Below are positions 6,768 to 15,290 of a DNA stretch of 15,818 bases, one piece after another (positions within the stretch are counted from its first letter, which is position 1; the number at the start of each line of letters is the position of its first letter). The position numbers and the translations under genes were made by a program. The DNA is taken from the NCBI GenBank assembly GCA_964424205.1, contig CAYRIF010000055.1, positions 1 to 15,818 on the forward strand. The letters are read 5' to 3'. The notes under the pieces were generated by a model, which made no database searches, was not told the DNA's origin, and saw only the letters and a list, made by a program, of their open reading frames with translations. The DNA is from CAYRIF01 sp964424205 (lineage in GTDB: Bacteria > Bacteroidota > Bacteroidia > Cytophagales > Cyclobacteriaceae).

Positions 6768-7871
6768 TTAAACTTTTATATAAATCTTCTTTTTGTACAG
6801 CATCCAAATAGGTATGAATATCAAACCTACAAAAAACAATGCATAAAACAATGATGCTGTTTTTGGAAAAAGCCAAGGAGTAAATAGGTGTTGATATAAC
6901 CATCCTTGTAGGGACACATCACTATCAATATGAATTTTGTCAAACAAAATAGCAAAGAAATCAGCTAATATATAGGCTGCCAATGCATTCATACCAAAAG
7001 CTTTGAGCGGCGCAGTTCCTGTTCTCATTTTTAGAATATCAAATATAAAATAACAAAATGCCAAGCACATGAAAGCAATTCCAGAAGTGTAAAACACGTA
7101 AGAGCCTGTCCATAAAGCCTTATTAATAGGGAATCCTAAACCCCAGACCAAACCAAGTACTGTACTTACTGCACCAATTGTAAACAACCATAGTGCCTTG
7201 TCTTTCATCTCTAACTTCGAACGCAAGAGATGTCCCGCCATGACTCCGCTCAAACAAGTAGCCACTGCAGGAATTGTTCCCAAAACACTTTCCGGATCCC
7301 ATGTAACGGTTTGCGACCAAAGATGTCCACTCATCAACAAACGATCCAACCAGGCGCCGATATTAGTTTCAGGGTCTAAATTTGCAGGGCCAAAACCAGG
7401 GACAGGAATAATTGTCATGATGAACCAATAAACCAGCAATAACCCCAATGCAATTCTAAACTGCGTTAGCCAACTCGTTTTTATAAAAATCAAAGAGGTG
7501 ACCATATAAACAATGGCAATTCTAGTCAGCACTCCAAGATATCTTATGGTTGAAAAGTCAAACTTGGAAAATAATTTTATCGCCAAGGCTATTAACAATA
7601 TCAGCGCCGTTCTTTTAAATATTTTAGGCATTAAACTACCAGCACTTTCTGTTTGTTTCTTTGTAGAAAGCGCAAATGTGATAGCAACACCTATCATAAA
7701 AATAAAAAATGGAAACACCAGATCTGTCGGGGTACACCCATTCCATTCTGAATGCTCAAGTGGCGTATAAATATGTGACCACGAACCAGGATTGTTCACA
7801 AGAATCATCCCCGCTACAGTAGCCCCTCGCATTATATCCAATGAAAATAATCTATCCTTTGCTTTTACCAT
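6768..7871 (-). CDS. nagX: NagX-like multi-spanning membrane protein, HGSNAT/DUF5009 family
   Basis: This 367-residue membrane protein has about ten hydrophobic segments. The N-terminal signature RLFSLDIMRGATVAGMILVN (7-26), then LEHSEWNGCTPTDLVFPFF, identifies the family of heparan-alpha-glucosaminide N-acetyltransferase (HGSNAT) and bacterial NagX. His40 in LEHSEWNG lines up, from memory, with the proposed active-site histidine of HGSNAT (HASWNG). Bacterial members lie in GlcNAc or chitin operons and have been proposed either to transport GlcNAc or to acetylate glucosamine across the membrane. Both readings fit here, beside a sodium symporter and a NagB fusion. The gene begins 97 bases after nagB and precedes the symporter by 9 bases. 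The symbol rests on family and context, since the biochemical role of the family in bacteria is not settled. Confidence 0.83.
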   Translation of the reverse strand: MVKAKDRLFSLDIMRGATVAGMILVNNPGSWSHIYTPLEHSEWNGCTPTDLVFPFFIFMIGVAITFALSTKKQTESAGSLMPKIFKRTALILLIALAIKLFSKFDFSTIRYLGVLTRIAIVYMVTSLIFIKTSWLTQFRIALGLLLVYWFIMTIIPVPGFGPANLDPETNIGAWLDRLLMSGHLWSQTVTWDPESVLGTIPAVATCLSGVMAGHLLRSKLEMKDKALWLFTIGAVSTVLGLVWGLGFPINKALWTGSYVFYTSGIAFMCLAFCYFIFDILKMRTGTAPLKAFGMNALAAYILADFFAILFDKIHIDSDVSLQGWLYQHLFTPWLFPKTASLFYALFFVGLIFIPIWMLYKKKIYIKV

Positions 7872-7899
7872 GTCATAATATTTACGTGTTTAACAAACT

Positions 7900-7921
7900 A
7901 CCTCGATGCATGCAACGGGGT
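7900..7921. promoter_or_regulatory. Imperfect 22-bp palindrome in the nagB-nagX gap
   Basis: ACCTCGATGCA is followed directly by TGCAACGGGGT. The two 11-base halves are inverted copies with two mismatches, centred on TGCATGCA. It sits 29 bases upstream of the nagX start on the minus strand. A dimeric repressor site (GntR- or LacI-like) is possible, giving separate control of the transport genes. The rest of the 97-base gap has only a small TTCGC-CCGAA-GCGAA hairpin. Confidence 0.35.
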
Positions 7922-7968
7922 ATAAAACTATATCTTCTGATTCGCCCGAAGCGAAATGTAAAGGAAAA

Positions 7969-9918
7969 TTAAAAATGATACCGCTTGTAAGCTTCTATCG
8001 CCTCGTACTCCGGCAACCCTAAGTTATCATACATTTTGGCAGTATCTCTGGTCCTATCTTCCGCTCTTTGCCAAAACTCCCGATTATCTTCTCCCTGAAA
8101 CATCACCCCATCCTTTTGCGATTGGTGTCTAAAAATCGCATGCCGTTTTCTTACTAATTCTTCCGGGCTCAAGGGCACTGCCATTTCTATTTCATGGATT
8201 GGGTATTCCTGCCAAGCTCCTCGATACAACCACACCCAGCAATCATTCATAAAACGCTCTTTCTTTATCATTTCAATCGCCTGAAAAATCGCTTTCAAAC
8301 ACGCCTCATGCGTGCCATTTGGATCTGCTAAATCACCTGCAGCATAAATCTGATGTGGTTTAATCTCTTTGATTACGTCTGCCACAATTTTTACATCTTT
8401 TGAAGACAATGGCGCCTTATCAACTTTGCCTGTTTCGTAAAACGGCATGTCTAAATAGTGTACATTTTCATCAGGCAAATCATAGTATCGACAGGCACTA
8501 ATTGCCTCTCCCCTTCTAATTAGCCCTTTGACTTTCCTTACCAAAACCGGGTCAAAATCACCTTTCTTTTTATTTTTAATCAGTTTAATAACCTCTTCAA
8601 AAGGTGCTTTAACATTTTCCTTTTCTGATATATTTTTGTATAAGTATTTAGCAAATTCTGCAAATCGTAGGGCTTCATGATCAGCCACCGCAATATTACC
8701 TGATGTCTGGTATGCCACATGCACCTCATGTCCTTGTTCTATCAACCTCAGAAATGTCCCTCCCATGGATATTACGTCATCATCAGGGTGTGGACTGAAA
8801 ATTATAATTCGCTTTTTAGACGGTTCCGCCCGTTCAGGTCTCTGAGAATCATCCGCATTTGCCTTGCCACCAGGCCACCCAGTAATCGTATGCTGAAAAT
8901 GGTTGAAAAGTTTAATATTCAAATCATAAGCTCCTTTTTCTCCAAGCAACTCTGACATCCCATGGTCATTATAGTCCCTTTCGGCAAGTTTTAATATAGG
9001 CTTATTAATCTTCTGACTTAACCACACCACTGCTTTTCTTGTCAACTCATCTGACCATTCACAATCTCCAACCACCCATGGTGTTTGGAATCTTGTCAAA
9101 TCAGACGCTCCAGATTCATCCATGATAAAGGTGACGTCCTTATGGTTTTGAAGAAAAGTAGCAGGAATATCGGAGGATATTTTTCCTTCAATTGTTTTTT
9201 TGACAATCTCCGCTTTTTTATGTCCCCAAGCAATGATAACTATCCTTTCAGCCTTCATAATGGTGTCAACGCCCATTGTTATTGCTTTTTTAGGAACATC
9301 ATTAATATTACTAAAAGAAAACGCGTTATCGAGCCTCGTCAGATGATCAAGGGTGATGGATCTGGTCAGTGATTTCTCTTTTGATCCCGGCTCATTAAAA
9401 CCGATATGACCGGTACGTCCAATGCCTAACAACTGAAAGTCAAGCCCACCATATGCTTCAATTTTCTCTTCATACGCAGCACAAAAATCTGATATTTTTT
9501 CAAAATCTAACGTGCCATCAGGGATATGAATATTTTCTGGCAAAACATCTACATGATTGAATAAATGCTGTCGCATGAAATAATCATAACTCTGCACGTC
9601 TGTTTTTTTCAATCCATAGTATTCATCCAGGTTGAAACTGATTACATTTCTAAAGCTCAACCCCTCTTTCTTATGCAATCGAATCAATTCATCATACACC
9701 TTTATTGGTGATGAACCCGTTGCTAAACCCAAAACACATTTTTCATTTTTACTATTCTTATACCGGATAAGCTCTGCAATTTCATGTGCTACTACCTTAG
9801 ATGCTATATCAGGACTTTTGAAAATCTCATTGTGGATTTTCTCAAACTTCGTAGATTCCAACGTTCTCCACTTTCGTTTGCTCATTCTTATAATTTCTTC
9901 TTTTTTAGTTGACTTCAT
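7969..9918 (-). CDS. nagB: Glucosamine-6-phosphate deaminase fused to PIG-L/LmbE-type deacetylase
   Basis: This 649-residue fusion is predicted to turn glucosamine-6-phosphate into fructose-6-phosphate and ammonia. Residues about 25-300 form the NagB domain: GLATGSSP phosphate loop (64-71), FNLDEYYGL with Asp98 (E. coli Asp72 position), and GIGRTGHIGFNEP with His171 and Glu176. The Asp next to that His in E. coli NagB (Asp141) is Thr169 here. Residues about 365-600 form a PIG-L/LmbE zinc-deacetylase domain: SPHPDDD with His377 and Asp380, and DPNGTHEA with His537, a complete putative metal triad. The architecture is known in Bacteroidota. It suggests GlcNAc-6-phosphate deacetylation and deamination in one chain, which is attractive because no nagA is seen nearby, though the deacetylase substrate is unproven. 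No signal peptide, so cytoplasmic. ATG 9918 is used; ATG 9885 (residue 12) is an alternative. It is the first gene of the cluster. Confidence 0.9.
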   Translation of the reverse strand: MKSTKKEEIIRMSKRKWRTLESTKFEKIHNEIFKSPDIASKVVAHEIAELIRYKNSKNEKCVLGLATGSSPIKVYDELIRLHKKEGLSFRNVISFNLDEYYGLKKTDVQSYDYFMRQHLFNHVDVLPENIHIPDGTLDFEKISDFCAAYEEKIEAYGGLDFQLLGIGRTGHIGFNEPGSKEKSLTRSITLDHLTRLDNAFSFSNINDVPKKAITMGVDTIMKAERIVIIAWGHKKAEIVKKTIEGKISSDIPATFLQNHKDVTFIMDESGASDLTRFQTPWVVGDCEWSDELTRKAVVWLSQKINKPILKLAERDYNDHGMSELLGEKGAYDLNIKLFNHFQHTITGWPGGKANADDSQRPERAEPSKKRIIIFSPHPDDDVISMGGTFLRLIEQGHEVHVAYQTSGNIAVADHEALRFAEFAKYLYKNISEKENVKAPFEEVIKLIKNKKKGDFDPVLVRKVKGLIRRGEAISACRYYDLPDENVHYLDMPFYETGKVDKAPLSSKDVKIVADVIKEIKPHQIYAAGDLADPNGTHEACLKAIFQAIEMIKKERFMNDCWVWLYRGAWQEYPIHEIEMAVPLSPEELVRKRHAIFRHQSQKDGVMFQGEDNREFWQRAEDRTRDTAKMYDNLGLPEYEAIEAYKRYHF

Positions 9919-9984
9919 TTCAGAGATAGCTTATTCCTTATTTTTTCCCTAAAGTAGATAATATTTTTTCTATCTTTTATAAAA

Positions 9985-10019
9985 ATCGCTATACAACAAT
10001 AAAACATCGCTATACAACA
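9985..10019. promoter_or_regulatory. 14-base direct repeats upstream of the nagB operon
   Basis: ATCGCTATACAACA occurs at 9985-9998 and 10006-10019, exactly 21 bases apart (two helical turns), 67 to 101 bases upstream of the nagB start. Exact long repeats in this spacing point to a regulator binding the same DNA face twice. The read-out of the minus strand is TGTTGTATAGCGAT twice. No regulator gene lies in the window. Confidence 0.55.
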
Positions 10020-10067
10020 TGATTTTTCATTTTAATTACCGCGAAATTCTATTAAATCTGCTAAAAA

Positions 10068-10078
10068 CCAATGCTTGG
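10068..10078 (-). terminator. Weak candidate terminator of the propeller lipoprotein gene
   Basis: On the minus strand CCAA-GCA-TTGG is followed by TTTTT, 8 bases past the stop codon at 10087. The stem is only 4 bp, so it may be incomplete or non-functional. The 168-base gap to nagB otherwise holds the direct repeats upstream of nagB. Confidence 0.25.
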
Positions 10079-10086
10079 AATTTAAG

Positions 10087-13000
10087 TCAATCTTTCAAAA
10101 AAATCTGTAAGCCATCCTGATTGTTCGCGCCGATAACACCAAGACCCTTTGCAATATTTATCAATGCCATGTTTTTCAAATCATAATGAAAATTAATACC
10201 ACTTTTTTCATACGACTGCGGGTCAAAAGTACCGTCTCCATTGCCTAACATTAATAGCCCCATTCCTGCATCACTCCTTGGCGTCTCTACTTCCGAAGCG
10301 TATAAATTCCCAGCAATTAACAAATCCAATTGTCCATCATCGTTAAAATCTCTAACAATCATATCATTGATAGGTGACAGTTGCGCCATTACTGGCAGTT
10401 CCTGTGCGGTGAATTTTCCTTGTCCTTCATTTTTTAAGTAAATGCTAGCAAATGAAGGCACTTGATAATGAAGTCCTTTTTCAAGACCACTTTCTCCGTA
10501 AATATCATCAATGGTAGCGGTAGAAAAAGATTCATAGTTTTTAAATTTTAATTGAACGGTGGGGATTTGCTCAGACGAACACTGCCGCCCCCTCACAGGG
10601 TATTGCTTCCCGAAATTGTAGTAGCCAAGGACAATGTCAGCGGTGCCATTTTTATCAAAGTCATTGACATAAATATCAAAAGTCTCCTCGGGCGTTGCAT
10701 GGTACTTATAATTCAATCCCAAATTTCCCACCACCAAATCCACATCACCATCACCATCAAAATCGCCACCCTCAATGCTAAACCACCAGCCTCTTGTATC
10801 AGCATAGCCCAAATCTGTAGTTCTGTTCACAAACTTTCCACTTTCCTGCGAAAAAATAGTAATGGGCATCCACTCGCCTACCACCACCAAATCTATTGTG
10901 CCATTCTGATCAAAGTCAGTCCATAACGCATCCGTCACCATGCCAATATCAGACAAACCCAATGCTAATTCTTCCGTTTTATCAATAAATTTCAGGCTTC
11001 CATTGTTCATCTGATTCACCAACAAATAACTACGTCCTGCATAGGGATAATTATGTGGCGACAGCCTTCCGCCAACAAACAAATCAATATCTCCATCACC
11101 ATCAAAGTCATTAGGAATTACCCGACTCCCACTTCCCGTAATTTCAGGTAAAACGCCAGTAGATTTGGTTAACACGCCTTCATTATTGATATACAACCTA
11201 TCCTGAAATTTTTCATCATTCTTCGGAAAAGTATTACCGCCGCTCACTACATACAAATCATCATCGCCATCACCATCAGCATCAAAAAACACTGCTCCTA
11301 AATCTTCCTGTTCTGCATCCTGTTGCCAGTCACCATCTAGTTTAGAGAATTTCCCATCAGGTTGCTGCACATAAAGGACGCCCGAAAATCCTGTCCCATT
11401 GCCAATATAAAAATCATCCAAACCATCCCCATTCACATCACTTACTGCTAATGCAGGACCAAAATTTGACAGCTTATGCGGCAACAGCACCTGTCGCCTA
11501 TAGTCATCATGAAAATTTTCTTGATGCAAAAATGTAGTATCTAATAATTGATTGCTCGCTGTAAAAATAGGATTCAGCACCGCCTCATTTTCCTCAAAAG
11601 GAATATTCTTCCCTTTTCTAATGGTTAACAACTGATCACCTTTTACATTCAAAAGCAGTTCACGCTTACCATCTAACCACGCTACAATCACCGAATCAAC
11701 CGTCGTTTCTTTTCCTAACCCAAAATGCAATATTGGTGCCACAGATGATTGAAAACCACGCACCGGATTCAAAAAACTAAATTGCCGCTTTCCATCCAAA
11801 ACTAACGTGACTTTTGTACCGATGCCAAAAGGATTATTCGGCAATCCTGCAAATTTAATTCGTAAATAATGTGTTTCTTTAAAATCAGCGGTATTATTCT
11901 TAAAAATAACACTCTCTTCATCAATATTATTAATCACTAAATCTAGGTCACCATCATTGTCGAAATCAGCATACGCAGCACCATTAGAAAACCCATCATA
12001 GGAGAGTCCCCATTGTTCATTTACTTTTTCAAAGGTGATGCCTCCCGTGTTTCTAAAAATATAATTATCAACTTTTTCAGAAGGAATGGACAAAGCCGAA
12101 CTACCGAGTGAGTCTTCACTCATGTTACGCCGACTCTTATCGAATTTCTTGAAAAAATCTTTATTGTTAATGTCTCTTCTTGTACCGTTGGATACAAATA
12201 AATCCTTCCACCCATCGTTGTCAAAATCCGCCATCAGCGGTGCCCAACTCCAGTCGGTAGAGGAAACCCCAGCAATCCAAGCCACATTACTGAATATTGG
12301 CAAGCTATCCTTACCTATGCCCCTGTTCAATTGCAGGCTATTGTACATGTACTGGTAGTGAAACCCAGCGTTAACCGTCTCCCAAAATAATTGTGGATTC
12401 ATGCTCGCCATATTCGCTTTCGAGCGTTTATTATCTTCAGGTGCCATGTCCATCTGAATCAGGTCAATCAACCCATCGTTATTAAAATCAGCGGCATCGC
12501 TTCCCATGCCATAGAACGAAGTCTGTTTGGTTGATTCTTTCAACTTGTCAGAAAAAGTACCATCACCATTGTTCATGTATAAAAAATCAGGCGTACTAAA
12601 ATCATTAGAAACATAAATATCCTCCCAACCATCATTGTTATAATCCGCCACCGTCGCACTGATACTTAGTCCGAAATTTGCCACGCCAGAAATTTTAGTG
12701 ACATCTGTAAATTGGTTTTCCCCATCATTGCGGTATAAATGATTACTTTTCTCTAACTCCGCTTTGTTCATCATAAATCGATAAACACTGTTGGGTGTTT
12801 TGAAACTCGTCGTCGGATAATTAGCCACATACACATCTAAATCGCCATCATGGTCATAGTCAAAAAAAGTTGTCTGGATGGATTGTCCTGCATCATCCAA
12901 TCCATATTCAGCAGCACGTTCCGTGAAAGTTAAATCACCATTGTTGATATATAATTGATTTTTTTTAACACCATCTTGACCAGCCACACTCACATAAATA

Positions 13001-13398
13001 TCTAAAAAACCATCGGCATTGATATCTACCATTGCTGCACCTGTGTACCAGCGATTATCGCCATACACATTTGCCTTACTGGAAATATCCTCGAATTTCA
13101 TATCCCCTTTATTTAGAAAAAGGCGATTCTTTACCATATTTCCGGTAAAAAAGACATCTGCTAGCCCATCATTATTGATGTCTCCCACTGCCACTCCTCC
13201 GCCCATGTAGATGTACGGATAAGTAAAATAGTTAAGCGAATCCGTTTCGGTCAGTGTATTCACAAAGTCTATTCCTGAGGCTTTGCTACTAAGTTGTTCA
13301 AATCTATTGCCATTATTATTGTTATCTGATTTGGAACAGCCAAAAAATGCAATTAAAGATATACCGAGAATATAGTAGGTTTTTAGGGTTTGTTTCAT
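10087..13398 (-). CDS. Large lipoprotein with two FG-GAP/VCBS propellers around an ASPIC/UnbV domain
   Basis: This 1103-residue lipoprotein has a leader ending IAFFGC (Cys21), followed by SKSDNNNN. Fourteen calcium-loop motifs of the DxNxDGxxD type can be read: seven before and seven after a central ASPIC/UnbV domain. The first set runs DINNDGLAD, DINADGFLD, DYDHDGDLD, DYNNDGWED, DFNNDGLID, DFDNDGWKD, DFDNDGDLD. The second runs DVNGDGLDD, DADGDGDDD, DFDGDGDID, DFDQNGTID, DFDGDGDVD, DFDKNGTAD, DFNDDGQLD. The UnbV domain (about 520-595) shows NPFGIGTKVTL, then LNPVRGFQSS and VDSVIVAWLDGK. This predicts two seven-bladed propellers joined by UnbV. Such proteins commonly accompany SusC/SusD pairs in Bacteroidota and probably bind ligand at the cell surface. 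No catalytic residues are evident. It is downstream of SusD but beyond a strong terminator, so probably transcribed from its own promoter in the 186-base gap 13399-13584. Confidence 0.88.
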   Translation of the reverse strand: MKQTLKTYYILGISLIAFFGCSKSDNNNNGNRFEQLSSKASGIDFVNTLTETDSLNYFTYPYIYMGGGVAVGDINNDGLADVFFTGNMVKNRLFLNKGDMKFEDISSKANVYGDNRWYTGAAMVDINADGFLDIYVSVAGQDGVKKNQLYINNGDLTFTERAAEYGLDDAGQSIQTTFFDYDHDGDLDVYVANYPTTSFKTPNSVYRFMMNKAELEKSNHLYRNDGENQFTDVTKISGVANFGLSISATVADYNNDGWEDIYVSNDFSTPDFLYMNNGDGTFSDKLKESTKQTSFYGMGSDAADFNNDGLIDLIQMDMAPEDNKRSKANMASMNPQLFWETVNAGFHYQYMYNSLQLNRGIGKDSLPIFSNVAWIAGVSSTDWSWAPLMADFDNDGWKDLFVSNGTRRDINNKDFFKKFDKSRRNMSEDSLGSSALSIPSEKVDNYIFRNTGGITFEKVNEQWGLSYDGFSNGAAYADFDNDGDLDLVINNIDEESVIFKNNTADFKETHYLRIKFAGLPNNPFGIGTKVTLVLDGKRQFSFLNPVRGFQSSVAPILHFGLGKETTVDSVIVAWLDGKRELLLNVKGDQLLTIRKGKNIPFEENEAVLNPIFTASNQLLDTTFLHQENFHDDYRRQVLLPHKLSNFGPALAVSDVNGDGLDDFYIGNGTGFSGVLYVQQPDGKFSKLDGDWQQDAEQEDLGAVFFDADGDGDDDLYVVSGGNTFPKNDEKFQDRLYINNEGVLTKSTGVLPEITGSGSRVIPNDFDGDGDIDLFVGGRLSPHNYPYAGRSYLLVNQMNNGSLKFIDKTEELALGLSDIGMVTDALWTDFDQNGTIDLVVVGEWMPITIFSQESGKFVNRTTDLGYADTRGWWFSIEGGDFDGDGDVDLVVGNLGLNYKYHATPEETFDIYVNDFDKNGTADIVLGYYNFGKQYPVRGRQCSSEQIPTVQLKFKNYESFSTATIDDIYGESGLEKGLHYQVPSFASIYLKNEGQGKFTAQELPVMAQLSPINDMIVRDFNDDGQLDLLIAGNLYASEVETPRSDAGMGLLMLGNGDGTFDPQSYEKSGINFHYDLKNMALINIAKGLGVIGANNQDGLQIFLKD

Positions 13399-13528
13399 TT
13401 TACATTGATGGAATTCTGAATATATATATGTGCACTTAAACGCACTGTTTTACACCACTAAAATACTGAATTATTTGCTAAATAAACCTAACAGGTTTTA
13501 AAACATATAAGGTTTAATTGAAAATAAA

Positions 13529-13559
13529 AAAGCTGAGAGGCTTTACGCCCCTCAGCTTT
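13529..13559 (-). terminator. Rho-independent terminator of the susCD operon
   Basis: AAAGCTGAG pairs with CTCAGCTTT (9 bp). An A/C mismatch and GGC-GCC continue the stem to a TTTAC loop. On the minus strand a T-run (TTTTTTATTTT, counting the end of the stem) follows. It lies 26 bases after the susD stop codon and before the propeller lipoprotein gene. Confidence 0.92.
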
Positions 13560-13584
13560 CTAAAAAAAACTCTAATTAACAATA

Positions 13585-15273
13585 TTAGTATCCAGGATTT
13601 TGTACTAGCACCCCTCCACTTAAATCAATTGCTCCAATTGGTATTGGAAACAAATCATTCTTTGACGTATATGGATTAGAACTGTGACTAGTAATAACTC
13701 TTTTTTCATTGGTATGAAAAGCCGCCATCACGGACTCCGCAATTCCCCAACGCCTTAAATCAAAAAGACGTTGTCCTTCCATTGACAATTCAAGTTTGCG
13801 CTCAAACCTTACTGCCTTTCTAGCCATCACTTGGTCGGCAAAAGCTGCATAAGGTTCAATTTGATAATTAGCGGCATTACTTGTGCCATCAGCTGCCTTC
13901 ACAGTAGTACTATTCTTCGCGCGATTTCTAACCATGTTTACATATTCCTTGGCTTTATCCAAACTCCCTACTTCTACCTCGGCTTCAGCAGCCATTAGCA
14001 AAACATCTGCAAAACGAATAATATTATAGTTAAGACCTGACCGCTCTTGCCCCCAGCCACCTTGACCTCTTGCAGAACCTAACTCACTTTGTTGATAAAT
14101 ATTCTTCTTTGGCAGGTATGGTCCTGCATCTTCCTGCTTTCTCACCCAACTTTTACCAATCATTCTTCCAAAACCATTATAGTCAATATCTCGTCTACCG
14201 ACAGTAAAATCAAGTCTTGGATCCAATGGATCTGCATCTGGCGTAAACGCGGTGGGCGTAGTTTCGTCCGCTTCAAAAGAAGCTAATCCCTGATCATTAA
14301 CCACGTCAGATTGATTATAAGTATCCAACAATGGCAATCCCGCATTGGTTCGATAAGAATTTACTAAATCCTGTGTTGGTTGATAAAACCCACAACAAGA
14401 ACCAAATGGTCCCCCCTGCGGAAAATTCAAAGTACCGCCTCTATTACCATTAAATGCTGCACCACCTTCAGGAGAAAACTGTATCGCAAAAACTGATTCA
14501 GGACCATTTTTACCTGCAAAAGTAAAGTTATCAATAAATTCAGCATTCAAGGCATACGGTCCATTATCAATTACATCTGTCAAAATAGTTTTTGCCGCTG
14601 CATACTTGTTCTGATACAACAATACTTTACCCATGTACGCCTTAGCTGTCCACTTATTCACTCTACCAGGCTCTGGTTGTGTCTCAGGAAGGTTGTCAAT
14701 TGCAAATTGAATATCCGCTTCTATTTTATCCCAAATTGGTCCCGTGTTTGGCACATTTGGATCAGCCGCATTTTCCTCACTAATATAAGGCACATTACCC
14801 CAAATTCTTTGCGCTTCAAAATGATAGTGCCCCCTTAACATTCGTGCTTCCGCAATTTGTACTGATAAATCAGCGTCCTTAACAGCTTTCGCTTGAACCA
14901 ACACAGCATTTGCACGGGCAACTCCCGTATAAATCGACTTCCACTTACCTAACAAATAAGGATTAGAAGTACTCCAATCAAATATTTCTAATTCATGAAG
15001 ATCGGCTTGATCGGTATGTTCACTCCCCTTATGTGCAATGTCAGAAATGGCATCAAACCACCAATTATCACCAGCACTATGCCAGTCATTTCCTCCATAA
15101 AAACCATCAAGTAATGAATAAGCCCCTACCAAAAGTAAATCGACACCATCCGCATTTGCAACCGTCGCAACATTCAACTTACCGCTTGGATTTACCTCAG
15201 TGAATTTATCGCTACAAGCATAGGTTACCATACCAAGCAATAAAATTATTATTATTTTTTTCATTATATTCAT
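13585..15273 (-). CDS. susD: RagB/SusD-family outer-membrane lipoprotein
   Basis: This 562-residue, surface-exposed glycan-binding lipoprotein forms the lid of the SusC transporter. The leader MNIMKKIIIILLLGMVTYA ends at lipobox Cys20. The SusD N-terminal pattern follows (LLLVGAYSLLDG, then GDNWWFDAISDIAHKG). Tetratricopeptide-like helices include MLRGHYHFEAQRIWG. The typical C-terminal region reads IIRFADVLLMAAEAE (about 420-435), a VNMVRNRAK helix, and RFERKLELSMEGQRLFDLRRWG (about 490-511). Length is usual for the family (500-600). It starts 17 bases after the SusC stop, as in standard susCD pairs, and is closed by a strong terminator. An ATG at codon 4 (MKK) may be the true start. The ligand is unknown; aromatic residues such as those in GDNWW are candidate contacts only. 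The symbol names the family, not a proven starch role. Confidence 0.95.
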   Translation of the reverse strand: MNIMKKIIIILLLGMVTYACSDKFTEVNPSGKLNVATVANADGVDLLLVGAYSLLDGFYGGNDWHSAGDNWWFDAISDIAHKGSEHTDQADLHELEIFDWSTSNPYLLGKWKSIYTGVARANAVLVQAKAVKDADLSVQIAEARMLRGHYHFEAQRIWGNVPYISEENAADPNVPNTGPIWDKIEADIQFAIDNLPETQPEPGRVNKWTAKAYMGKVLLYQNKYAAAKTILTDVIDNGPYALNAEFIDNFTFAGKNGPESVFAIQFSPEGGAAFNGNRGGTLNFPQGGPFGSCCGFYQPTQDLVNSYRTNAGLPLLDTYNQSDVVNDQGLASFEADETTPTAFTPDADPLDPRLDFTVGRRDIDYNGFGRMIGKSWVRKQEDAGPYLPKKNIYQQSELGSARGQGGWGQERSGLNYNIIRFADVLLMAAEAEVEVGSLDKAKEYVNMVRNRAKNSTTVKAADGTSNAANYQIEPYAAFADQVMARKAVRFERKLELSMEGQRLFDLRRWGIAESVMAAFHTNEKRVITSHSSNPYTSKNDLFPIPIGAIDLSGGVLVQNPGY

Positions 15274-15290
15274 TTTTTATCTTTTAACAA

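Noticed and set aside
9632..9952. 106-codon plus-strand open frame opposite the nagB start
   Set aside because: It is antisense to the conserved NagB domain and its residues follow from the complementary codons. Nothing supports translation.
10552..10926. 124-codon plus-strand open frame opposite the propeller lipoprotein
   Set aside because: Its His/Ile-rich content is the complement of Asp-rich calcium-loop codons, so it is a composition artefact.
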